From: Melanocharis versteri
Taxonomy: Eukaryota; Chordata; Aves; Passeriformes; Melanocharitidae
Direction: 5' to 3'
Assembly (NCBI GenBank): GCA_013397845.1
Contig: VZTG01001540.1
Coordinates: 386,754-450,753, forward strand
Length of the DNA: 64,000 nucleotides
A program made the position numbers and the translations under genes. The notes below the pieces were generated by a model, which saw only the letters and a program-made list of their open reading frames with translations, was not told where the DNA came from and did no database searches. Shown here one piece after another: positions 13,441-25,900 of this stretch; position 1 is the stretch's first letter, and each line of letters opens with the position of its first letter.

Positions 13441-16400
13441 ATATTATATGATTAAAAAGGATATGATTCAACTAAAACTTCACGTGACTCAGGAAGCAGC
13501 TTTATAAGTACATTTTTAGGACAGAAGATTACAGAGTCTCATTTATGGTTTTATACTCAAGAGCTACCCAAAATCAGAGGTTTATGAAACAGTAATGCTG
13601 GTGCCTACACTGGCTTAAGAATGGGATTTTTTTCTGTCCCTGGCCTAATTATCGCCTTTTTCACCAGAGTATTTATTGGGCGTTAGGCAGTTAAAATTTT
13701 TAACTGGTTTGGCCCAATCTTAAAAGTAATAATGCTTGTTAGGGATATTATGCTGCTATGGAGGACCAAGTGTGAGCAGACTGGCTGGGAGAAGACATGG
13801 GCAGAAGCTCTCAAACTAACATTGCTGCCAAAGCTACCTTAACAGGAAAATACATCTGAATTTTGGAAATTAAGATTTCACCTCAAATAAATTCCCATGT
13901 TTTTGTTAACAAACCTGAGGACAGGACTTGTCAATGACTGTATTTCAGCTGTGGGGAACGGTTTAAAATGCCCTGACAGATAGTTAGACAGTGTGCTGCC
14001 TGTAAGTCACCTAGAAGCAAAACTGTGATCATCTAGTTTTAAATATAGTAACGTTTGTGTGCCCTTGCCTGTTCCTCTAAGGTCTGATAAGAGTGATTTC
14101 AGGAAACGCAGCAGAAACACCTGAGTTTCCAGGACATGGTAATCCAGAGAAGAGCAGAAACGTTTGCTCATGTCCCCAGGATCCCATCATGGGCCAGCCT
14201 TCCCCCAAGCCATGTGAGTCCCTCTGCAGGTCTGCTCCTCCAGCAAGTTCCTCGGATGGCACGTGCCAGAAGATGCTCCTTCACGCTTATCAGGCTATGG
14301 GGAATGCCAAAACTGCCCTCAAAATCATAACAGATGTTTTCCATGCAAGTAAAGACTACTGATATGTGAATGTCATTGTACTGATCTGCATGCCCTGTCC
14401 TGCTGCTCAAAATGCATCTGATAAAGATTTCTCTCCTTACCATCAGACAGATGAAGTGCATCCTATGTCTGTAGGGCATATATTTTTTTAGTTGTTTTCA
14501 GTTCTAACATTATGCTGTGGCAAAGTATGAATTAACATCAAATATTTAATAACTCAACCTTTTATGGTTGACCAATTCAGCAATGAAAAGGATGGTAGAA
14601 AAACAGGGTTTGCAGGCCAGGAACAATTTCTCTGCATAATAGATGTTTGTATGGAAATAAGCACATGGTGACTGGCTTATCTTCTGCTCAAGACAACAAT
14701 ATCTTCCAAAGATACAGGCACTTACTATACTATACTCCACTCTCTTTGCTTTATTGAGACCTCCACTCCAGTGTGAACCGCACCCCAATGGCTTTCTCCC
14801 AACCTTCTGAGGAATAAGAGGAAGGAACAAACAGAGAAGCAGTGACAGAGCTCCTGCTGAAAGCAGTGATGCTGCTGGCAAAGGAACTGGCTGTAGTTAG
14901 TATTTACTGTAAGGAAGACTAGGCAGTGCCCAGGAAAAAAGAAGAGGAGCAATATGCAATGGAGAGAAAAAATAAGTTTCTAACATTCTTGCTTTCTAAA
15001 TATTTGAAATGTAGAGAGTCACAAAACAGAGCAAAGGATTAAATCCAAGTAAAAAGACACAGAATTACCTTAGATGTTTTTCTCAAATGTGAATAGCATC
15101 TGTGTAACCCTGTAAATGCCTAAAGCCTCAAGTATGCTTTTTTCCTTTACATATTCTCGAGTTCTGCTTTTCTGATCTTCTGCTCTGAGGGTTGACTCCA
15201 CACCTGCAACAACATGGCTATGGACACAAGCTGGCTTTTTGTCTCAGTCCTGGAGGATGCTGGGTCAAGCCCTCACAACACATATGGGACCACTTCCTTT
15301 GGAAGTCTGGGAGTTCCAGGAGTTGCTTGGACTTACCCAGTAAATGAGAGGCCTGAGTTAAATGATCTCTGCACCTTGAGGGAATTGAACACACTCAAGC
15401 TTCAAAGCGGTTGCATTGCTACAAAGAGCAGAGAAGAGAGGCTGCATGAATGGGCAGAGGAAGTATAAATACAGACACCATAATGCAATCCCAGAGTAAG
15501 GTGACTGTCTGCAAAAAAAGATAGGGGACATAAGATGGATTTATCATTTTAAATAGGATTTATCATGTTATTCTAAAAGCATGCTAACTTGTCAGTCTTC
15601 CATATAAAACCTAGCTTGTGTGCTGTCAGCCCAGACTGTCGGCATGTGACGGCATTGTTCTGTATTCAACCCTTTTCATACTTGTTTGATTTTATTCTTT
15701 TCTGTCATGCCCCCTTCATTCAGTGTCTTTTTTTTACAAGCTCAAGAATTCTAAATCTATCTAATCTTCTCTCACAGGGGAATGAGACACATCTGTCCTT
15801 CATGAACCTGTACTTCCATGAAGATTTTCTGGTTCTAAAACTTTCTTCTAAAGAATGATGACAGATTCATGCAATATTCAAGCGGTAGCAGGAGTTATGG
15901 ATTTGTACTTTGGCTGCTACTGTAATGATACTTTTTTGTTTTGTTCTCCAATCTGATTCTATAATTGCATTTGTCTTTTGACTGACATTGAATAACAAGT
16001 TCATCCATACAGTTTTCACAATACTGTCTGTAGCGGGGACTTGCTGAGTGATAATAATTTCCTTTGAGCTCTCTGCTGTGTGTTGGTATAGCAGGGATTA
16101 TTTCTGCCATTGTCACTAATTTGTGTTCATCAACACTGAACAGCACCAGATCTCAGCTCACCCCAGCAGCCTGTACTGAGAGAAGTTCCTGCAGCACTCT
16201 TTGGTAACTCTGGTTTACTGTAGGAGCTCTCTCAGATCAGAAAACCTCCCTGTCCACTCCCCTTCCAGACCACTAATGAATGCTGACCAGCAAAGTCATC
16301 CTACCTTCATTGTAAAATGTCTTACTATTCCTATGTAGTCTTCTCTATTTTTCCATCAATGGTAATCCACACATGGAACTTTCTACTTACCCTATGGCAG

Positions 16401-19400
16401 CTTATTTTCTGTAAGTGTTTTGTAGCAGACCAGCTCAAACTCTTTTGGAAATGCCCTGCACAATGTGTCAAACAGTTCACTGTTATCGACGTGTTCACTG
16501 ACTTTTAAAGAGCATTACAGACCTGTGAGGCTTGACTGCTGCAAGAAAATACTCTTTTTCCCCATCATTTTCACCAACACGTGTCTTAATCCTCTTCTTT
16601 ATCATAGTTTGCATGAGTTTGCTCAATATGGTGGTCAAACTTACTGTTGTTTCCTATATCTCACCACAGTTTCGGTGTCATGTTTGATAACTGACATTTC
16701 TCAGGTACCCTGGATGACTTAAACTATTAGCAGGTTGTGGTTACTCTTTTGTTGCATACACGGGATCCCTCAGAACTCTTGGGCTAACACCCTTGGGTCT
16801 CATTTATTAGTTCATATTATTTTCATAGGCCACTTATAGCTTAACCCTTTATGTAACAATATGAGAATTCTTAATGCTAGTTAGGAGTGTTTTCAACTCT
16901 GAAAAAGGAATGAACACAAGATTTTTTTTGATGGAGTTGTGGCTGCTGCTAAAGCTGCTCTGCAGAGTGACCATCAGGAGTACTAAAGGACTATCAAGAA
17001 ATCAGATGGTATTTCATGGCAGTACAAAAATGAGTGATACAGGTGGGGTACATGCCTTGAGCACCAAAGAAGAGAAAATCCTGTGCTTTTCTAAATACAT
17101 AGCTGCTTCCAGCACTTAAAGTTGTAAGAAATTAACTTCTGAGGAGTTATTTTTAGCATCTAATAAGATGGTACTTAGATTAAGAAGCCTGATATCCTGT
17201 TTGGTTATAAGTAATAAATCAAGTTTCACACATCTTCTTCTCATTAGCCTTTCATATGACACATCTGCCAGACTCCTCAGGTTGTTCAAACCAACAGGCA
17301 TTCTACCTACTTAAAAAATACCATGCAGAGACACACTGGACTGCCATGGTTCTGATGGTCTTCAGTGTTTCAACACAAATTCAGCCCAGAGCTTTATCCA
17401 AATAACCCTAAAATGTTGATATTGTCCTGCAGCTTTCCCTGAAAGAAGCAACCCTCCACATTTGGTCTTGCCTGAGCAGGAAATCCACCAGAATCACCAG
17501 AGTATTATCACAAATAAAAGAAACAAGGCTAAAGCTCAGCAGAGGAAGTCTGGGTAAGAGGGGAATGGCTACAAATGCCTCTATTTCTTCTGGGCCTTTA
17601 CAAAAAAATCCACTAAATATTAACATCCTTAACTGATGCTGTCTTAATATAAAAAGGTTACCAATTTTTAAAGATTCAGTAAAACATCACTGGATATATA
17701 TTACATCCAGGGATAAATAGTATGAACATATTTTTATATCATTGTGTACCTTATATTGCTATGAAAGACAGAAATGTTTACCTCTGAAAAACAAAAGGAC
17801 TTCAAATCTCATTTTTACCTTTCCCCATCTTCATCGTGATAAAGGGGCTATTGGTATTTGTACACTAGAAATTCATTTAAAAATGAATTGTTTGGTGAGA
17901 GCCTGTAAGGGTAAAACAAATAAATCTGAAAGAGCTACAGATGTGGGGGCAGGTTATAAGGCTGACTCATGGAAGCAATCTGCTCTGACAGCCATGTAAT
18001 GTCCTCTCTGTTTCATTTCTCTCTGCTCACATCGGTGACTTTTTCTTGACTAAAGGCTTTTGCTTAGTGTAAAATCTTTTTTTACAAATTCTCAGTGTCC
18101 TAAATGAGGGGTAGTGGGATTTCCAAAAAGCCCTCAGTGTTGGCCAAACCCTGCTCTGGGAAAGCTGAGTATGCTTGATGCTTTAAGAAGAATCATGAGA
18201 CTAAAAAGTACTGAAGAGCTTACCAGAAAGGGAATATTGGTCACACACTTCAGGGGAGCAGCCAGGGTGTAGGGCAAATGGCTGGAACTTCCTTCAGGAA
18301 TGTTAGTCTACCAGTTGCATTTATTTTCCCTATTATGTTCTGAATTGTTTCATATAATGCATAGCAATTTTACGTGATTTATAGTAGAAGGACATTATGC
18401 GAATAATTCAAATATTGCTGGTCTCCAGTGTCTCACTTAAAGACAAGTGTTGTTCCAGGAGCTGCTTGAGGTCTGCAGCCTTGTTAGATGCAGGCCCACA
18501 GCCAGGCTGCATGACAGAATCATGAGATTCTCCAGCTAAAGAGGAGGAAAAGAAAAAATCTCCTGTAAATTACCTTTCTCACCTCTCAGTCACTGTGAAA
18601 TGGAAGCAGCGGTGGCTGTTGTTCCCATATCAGATGCTTCCAGCCAGGAGCAGAGGGCACCTCTCAGCAGTATCACTGCTCAAGGTCACAGGAGGAACAG
18701 AGTCTGCATATAGATACTCCAGATCCCAGTCTTCCTTCTGACTCCTGACTGTTTCCTGTCTCCCAGCCACAAACTCATGCAGATTAAAGCAGCCCTATTA
18801 TGTTGGCACTGTGGTTTGTCAGAAGTGGAGGAAGAGTGAGATGGCACAAAGGTCTTTGCTCATCCTAGCAGAGCAAGAAAATGTGAGATGTAACACAGGT
18901 TTTGATGGGTTACATGACTGTAAAGAGATAGATATGCAAATTATTCTGTCACCATACAACTGTAAACAGAGTGGTGTTGGGTTGCAAGTTCAGCACTCTT
19001 TGTCTAATGGGGACAACAATCATTTAGTCTTTACGAGCCCTTTTTTTTTTTTTAATATGCAGGAGAATAGCAGAGGTAAAGCATTTAAAATGTAAATTAT
19101 AAAATAATTTATTTTAACTGTATTTTAAACATCTTTTCTCTTCCTCTATAAGGACAGAAAGCTGTTGAGTGACAATCTCTTGTAGGCTGAAATGATCTTT
19201 AGCCATCCTGTGTCCAGGGAAACTTTAGTAATCTGGATGTGCTGTGGAAATTGCTGCTATTTCAAAATCAAGTCTGCTTCCAATAAGATGAAAAAAACAT
19301 ACAAAAAATTAGAAAGGAGAAGGGAGGGAGAGAACGGGAAATGGAGGGGAAGGAGAAGGGAGAGAAGGAGAGAAATAACAGCAGAGTAAAATCTGCATCT

Positions 19401-22400
19401 CTGGCCTTCTGTGGATTAGCTCATTGCTGCAGAAAAGTCTGGCCACAGCATCATCTTAGCAGCAGCCTCAGGACCTGACACATAACCTGACATGCCCAGG
19501 TCAGGCTAGGCCAGAGTTTTATTAGCAGCTCTGATCTTAGGCTCATGGCTATGTTGAAAGAAGCACAGCTTTGGCTAGCTAAAAGATAGACAGGGAAAGA
19601 AGAAATCATACAGGAAAGCAGAAGGGAGAAAGTGGTAACATAAGTCCCAATCTCATAGCCAGGACTTCATGAAGTCAAGAATAGGTGGTGATGGCCTCGG
19701 GTCACATTTCTCTGCTTGAGTTTGCCAAAAGGTGTTTATCTAGACTAGATAAAGTCATTTAATGTCAGAGTTTTTGACTTTGTCCCAGGGTCATGAGAGT
19801 TGTTGAGGATCTATTAACAGTGAAATTTGCTTTTTTAGGCCAGTATATATTCTTAAAATTTCCCTTTACCTTCATTCAGCTTTTCAGATGTTGCCCAATT
19901 TGCTGTTCCAAACAGAAAATACAATTCACCAACCAGACTGCTCTTGCCAGACCTGACTACATGAGCTATAAGACTCTAACAGGTTGTGCAGAGCTCTTGT
20001 GCTCTGGAGATGCAACCAGTATTATCCCATGCAATAAAACAGTAATTCAATAGAACAGTCAAATACAGAGTGCTGTGATGTCAAGTGAACCAGATTTATC
20101 AAGCTAATGCAAGAGACTACCACTGTTAGCACCTTTTCAGTTCATGCTGAGTGGCTGACCTAAATTAAAGAATTCAGAGCCTTCTACCCGTATTGTTAAA
20201 GTTCATATGGCAACGTCTTTTGAGCACCAGTGAAAGTAAATCTCTCTTCAGACCTGGTATAATCATAAAATATTAAAGGGGTGTTCAAGATATAACCATC
20301 GGTGAAATAACTGTTTCTATCAGGGATCTCAGACTGCTTTCCTGGGAGTAAAAACCTTGGCTGTGTACATGGGTGAGTTCTGCTGCCACAGGAGACTTCT
20401 TGACTTCAGGAAGCTAAGGTGCTGCTCTAGCCCTTACCTTAAGTCTTCTTTTCTATTTCTGCAACCAAACACTACAACCAAATGAAAAAATTGCCAAGTG
20501 TCATCCTTACATGGCACAAACAGTGGAGCTAATCAAGAAGTTAATACTCTAGAGAGATGGAGAGTAACACCCACGCAACCCTACCAGCTCTGTGTGCTGT
20601 CCAGTTTAAACACACACAATCCTAAGTGTTAAGATATCTCTTTTAGACAAGAAGAGAGGAAAAAGCTGAGCTGCTTCGTGTTGTGTAACCTATGAAAATC
20701 CATCCATAAAAATCTGTCAGGATCTATAATCCAGAGTCCACCTCTCCACCTCAGAACAAATAACCACCATTTGCATGCATGACATCATTTCAAAGAAAGA
20801 AGGCAATGAAGAAGAAGAGTCTTATTTACCCTCATCAAAGCTTCTGTCAATAATGAGTTTTGTCAATGCAGTGGTTGAAAATGAACAAGGACTAAGATAC
20901 CAGTTACTCTGGCTAGGTCCACAAGACATTCCATGCCTGGAGGACCAGGGCAGGTAGACTGGCTGTGGAGTGCTGAAAGGTGAAAGAGCTGCCAGAAAGC
21001 ATGCAGCCTCAGTTCCAGCTATGTTGATGTCTATGTTGGGAGAGTGAAATCCCCTACTGCCTGAACTCCTACCTTTGCGAGTAGGTTTCAGCATGATAAC
21101 TATGGAGTGGAGGAACCAAGATGAAGCCCTGCACCCTTTTACTGTGTGCTATAAATGATGCTTCTTAGCTCTTACCTCAAGAACACATCTCTGTAAGATA
21201 GGCTGATTTGCATAAATGCAGTCACTACCATGAACCATCGTCAAAGAAAGGAGCATAAATACATCACGGCATTTTTACTTGCAGCCAGCTGAAGTGAGTT
21301 AGTAAGGTCAACAGGAAGCAGCAAATGAGGTTTTAATGAGTGATACATCTCCTGCTTCTGAGAAAATTTTGCCTGAGAGAAGTAAAAACAACATCACCAC
21401 AGAGGGAAGAAAACTACAGCTCTCAGCTCTCTTGAGTAAAATCTTTGCTGTACGAGAAAATGAGCAGACGCCACTGGTATGCAGACAGTTTGAGCGTGGA
21501 AAAGAATTACAAAACTTATCCTCCAAACTCATCTAAAAAAGCATATGATGTTCAGGGGGACAAACTGAAGTCAACCTGAGTGTAAGAGAGCTCAGATGGT
21601 GCAAGACATTGGAAAATAATCCTTGTCTCACTTGATTAGCTTGACAGTACAAAGTCTGAAATGAATTGCTTAGTTAAGAGAAGAAACAAAGACCAGAAAG
21701 AGGGGAACAGATTTAATGGAGAAGTAAATATCTGGACTAGATTTGTGATGGATTCATTTCTTTGTTTAAGACAGAAAAGTCTCTGTAGAGTCAAATCTCA
21801 ATTTAGAAAACAGGGTAGCTTAGAAAAGAGGGTTACATATAAAATGGGGTGTTTCCTATTCCTAAGCTTAAAGAAAATAGTGAAAAGAAGATAATTTTTG
21901 TATTTCACTTATGAAAAGACTTTTTAAATTTATAAAAGAAACTCAGAAAATCTTTGGAGCAAGAACAGCAGAGGCAAGAGTTTCAACAAAGTCAAGCACA
22001 ACCAAAAGTGTCATGTTAAATAAGGAACATCGCAAAATTATGGAAGAAATGGCCCTATTAAATGACAATTATTAGGCCTAAATGTCCCACTTGGTCCATG
22101 TGCTATGGGGATGTGAAGCTGGCAGCAACCAGAATGCTTCTCAACCCTTCCCTTGTTGGGAAGTTTTTTTTATGGTGTTTATCTTCATCAACCACAAAGA
22201 CTGGATTAGACAATGCAAAGCAGTTGCAGAGCCACTTCTGGAGTAAGATCTTGGTTTCCTAAATATCATATTTCCTTGCCTTTAACAAGACATCATCAAG
22301 GGACAATGTTTCAATAGGTTTCAGGCCATTTCTAACTGTAATTTGTTTTCCTTGGGGAAAAAAAAAGAAAAAAAAGATGGAATAATCCAGCTTCTGTATA

Positions 22401-22864
22401 AAATTTAAGTATTGTAAATTGCATTTTTGAGCAAGAAGCCATTAGATAAATTATAATCTCTTTTGAGTACATGTTGTAATATAATTGTTTATGCTTTTGT
22501 ACTTACTACTCAATTTAGAACAAAAGAACAATAGATATGTCTAAAATACACTTAAGGACATCTCCATCAAATTATGACAGCCAGCATACTTTACATTGTA
22601 TGTTTTAGTCCAAGTTAAAACTGAATTTCAGATTTGGATCCTCTCCTGAAGTTCGGTCTGACAGAGCTTTTCCCTTGGAACATAGGGTATACCTTCTAAG
22701 ATCATCTGAACATATTAGGTCCTGCTATTTCAGTCTCGAGGCTCTGCTCTCACTTTGTCTGTAGTACACACTATAGTCTGGTGAAGACTGAAATGCTGTA
22801 CTTTAATTCAAGCTGATGAAGCTCGTATAGAGTATCTGCGTGAAATTTAATTGCCTGTAAAATG
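13441..22864. other. Non-coding stretch without recognised genes
   Basis: About 9.4 kb without a coding sequence that I can support. Open frames are below 112 codons and have no recognisable domain. Apart from a purine tract at 19311-19375, poly-T (19040-19053) and A-rich runs (22350-22375), no repeat family was identified. Confidence 0.55.
19311..19375 (+). repeat. Purine (GA) tract
   Basis: About 65 bases almost wholly A and G, made of AGGGAG, GGAGAAGG and GAGAG units. Such homopurine tracts can form triplex (H-DNA) structures and expand as microsatellites. The short arginine- and glutamate-rich open frame across it is a compositional artefact. Confidence 0.65.
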
Positions 22865-22920
22865 CAGGTCAGTTTAGATGATCTAATGGTCCCTTCTGGC
22901 CTTAAACTATACAGTATCTG
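22865..22920 (+). mobile_element. Old CR1/L3-like LINE tail
   Basis: Contains GATCTAATGGTCCCTTCTGG followed by CCTTAAACTATACAGTATCTG-like sequence, which matches the well-known 3' end of the CR1/L3 LINE group shared by turtles, crocodiles and birds. Only about 55 bases are recognisable. Its short length and decay point to an insertion older than the bird-specific CR1 copies in this window. Confidence 0.7.
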
Positions 22921-25900
22921 TCAACCAAACCATTAAAATGTTGCTGTGTGTAATAATCACAAAGATAACTACAGCTTTTGTAAATGCCCTCTAATTTAAA
23001 GGGTACCCTTTATAGTCTGCGTACAAGCTCTAATTAGCTATTTTAATGATGCTCCCAAATGTGGTAAGTGGTTTGTATAACATAGAATTTAACAGTTACT
23101 GCTTTAGCAGGGATCAGATCTATACAACAAAACTCTCTTGTCTTCCAAAGCTGAGGCTGCACCTCACAGAGCAGCATAATGTTCCCCAGTGCTTAAAAAC
23201 TCAGATATTCTCCCAGGCATTATCCAGGTGAGCAGCAGCTGTCCCACACCAAAATTACACTGAGAACTATATCAAGGAAACTACCTGTAGGAATGATTGC
23301 ATACGCCTTTGTCCCCTGTTCTGTTTAGTTTTAAATACATATATTTTTTGAAACTTAGATATAATTTGCACTAATGTATTGGTAGCTTGGCAGATGCCTG
23401 GAGGAACAGGGAGGAAGAAGGAAGAATGGCTCAGAAACAAAGTACTGCTCGGCCAGCTCTACAAAGTTGTTGAGACAATGGCATATCTGTTGGCTTCTGT
23501 ATCATTAGTTAATGTTTGGGGTTTTTTTCTTTTACAACCTTGTATTCAAAACTAGGGAGCACAGCTTCATTTAGAGGGAGTTGTGTTTCACCCAGATGAG
23601 GGTGACACCCAGCATTTCCCTGAGGGCTCTGCCAAGGCCAAGTCTACCCACGTATCCCAGCAGGGTAAGGTGAGTGCAGGAGTAAGATGGACATGGCTTT
23701 TAACTATAGTATGTTACATCGGTTTCTACAGAATATTTTGCCTCAGCTGGTAAATTAGCATATCTTAAGAAGTAATTTTGATCAGTGTGTGCCTCTGGTC
23801 ACCAGGGAAGAAATGCAAATACCTGAACACAGCGAATCTACAAGTTCACTTGCATGCTGAGGAGCGTGCAGCTGCAGATCAGGGCTTTTCTTTGACAAGC
23901 CAGCGCTTGCTGTGGGTAATGCTTGTGACTGTTGTCCTGGCATGAGGCACTCTGCCTTGTGCAGTGTCTGCCTTCTCTGTGCCTTGTGGTACCATAACAC
24001 AGCTCCTCCACTTGTGACACAGTTTGCTCAGGCAGAAATATTTGGCTAATGAGATGTTTTCCTCACTGAGAAAAGCAAGTTAAGCAGTACCAAGGTATAG
24101 ACCCAGGCATTCTGACTCTCAGCTGCTGGCATTTTTAGATCATTAAAACAGTCCCTAATACCTACTGTCGTGCAATTACCAGAATTTATTCCTAATGGTT
24201 TACTGGATCTATTTTTTCTGTCCACAATGTATCTAAAAAATATTAAATATATAATAATTTAGGTTATAATTAATTGCACCTAACTCTAACCATCAAAGGT
24301 AAATTTTTAACTCCTTTAAATTGTCTAACAGTCTTTATGACCAGCCTAAATGGTAATTCTAGACTGGAAGTTTTCAAATAGCTAAAATCTGGTGACATGG
24401 ATTATCCTCTCCCTCCCCTGGATTATTTATGTGAGTCATTTCTAGCCTTTGTAAGATGTCATATAGGACTATTTATATCTGATGGGTTGCCCTATATCCC
24501 AAGCAGTTTGCCATCCTTTCAAGGAATAGGGAATTGGAAAAGTGTTCAGTGTAATTTTCACCTTCCAATGTTTTTTTGGGGTTGCACTGAAAATTAATTT
24601 TAATTTCACTACACAAATGGTTTTTCTATCTTATTTCAGAATAGGTGTTTTCTTTCATAACAATGAGACAAATATGACCAAAAGCACGTTTACCAGGCAT
24701 TCAACAGATGCTGCACACAGTTTTCTGTCTCACTGTCTCGGTGGAGAGACTTGTGGACAAACCTGTCTGCAAAACTTCTAGCCAGACCTTGGTTGGTGCC
24801 TTCCTGATGAAACAATTGTGTGAAGGAAGCTGCACCGTGCCTGCAGCATCAAGTGGACCCCTCTGAAGCCATGTGAAAAAAGAAGCCTTGTAGATGTCTT
24901 GTGCACATCAAGCACACTGGGCTGCAGGTTCGTCAGACATTTCTGCACACAGTCTTCTGGGATTGCAGTTTTCACTGCCCACGTCTTCAGAACATGCCAG
25001 AGAGGTTGGCAACTTTTGTGCCAGTTCATTGGTGCTGAGGCCAACGTTGCAGTTGGTCTAAATATGAAAACATGTTGCCTTCTTCATAATAGCTTTTCTC
25101 TCTGTTATCAGCTTAAGTATTTCTGGCCATTTCTTTGTTCTGCTCAAGTTATTTGTCTTCTTGTTCCAGAACTTTATAAAGGCTTGCAAATAGCCACAGG
25201 ACAAGTTCCATTAAGAATTTTAATTCAGGTATTTGTTTGTGTAGAAATCTGAGATACCAAATAATAGAAACAAGTAATCATTTCATATATGAATATTCTG
25301 AAAAATGTTTTCAAAGTACCTTTTTTTGTATCTCTAGTAATAATAGCACCGGCTCATTGAATGGAGAGAATGCTCAATTCACACATTCCTTAGTATTCAA
25401 AACAAGAATTGCAACCTATTCCCATTAGAAGGTATCTTTTAAAATTATACCCTCCCAAAAAAAAATTTTATTATTAATCTTCATGATTAATTATTTCCAT
25501 GAAGAGCAGTCCTTGAAAAAGATAAATTCCTTGCCACTTGAAATGACTGCGCTGTAGTTGATTCACTAACTCTTTCCATAGATTAACTAAATTAATCATT
25601 CTCCCTATAGCAATATTTCATATTTATTTTATCCAAAACTTTAATCCGGTTTTCATTATATATAAACCTGTGGCTACTGTCCTGTGGGAAAATAAGCTAT
25701 TCCTACCACTAGGGCTGCATATCTTTAAAAAGAAGAAATTTTGAGAAAGTCTGCTGTTGGTTAATCTAACTACCATATTTCAGTTTTAAACTTTTCTGTT
25801 AAAAGCCAAGGCTAAAAATGACTGAAATTGAAGGAAAAATTTAAACAGATGAGAATATCTAGCTCTATGATGAATTTTAATATTTAAAAACCATATTAAT

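Noticed and set aside
12834..13451. 205-codon open frame, the longest in the window, with overlapping frames of 147 and 155 codons
   Set aside because: It lies in the GC-rich repeat body of an ERVL-type LTR. Three overlapping frames open at once indicate stop-poor composition rather than coding.
19192..19389. Arginine- and glutamate-rich open frame
   Set aside because: Produced by the purine tract at 19311-19375.
24778..25252. Overlapping open frames of 88 and 117 codons in a GC-richer segment, considered as a transposase relic
   Set aside because: No catalytic motif or terminal repeats of a DNA transposon were found.
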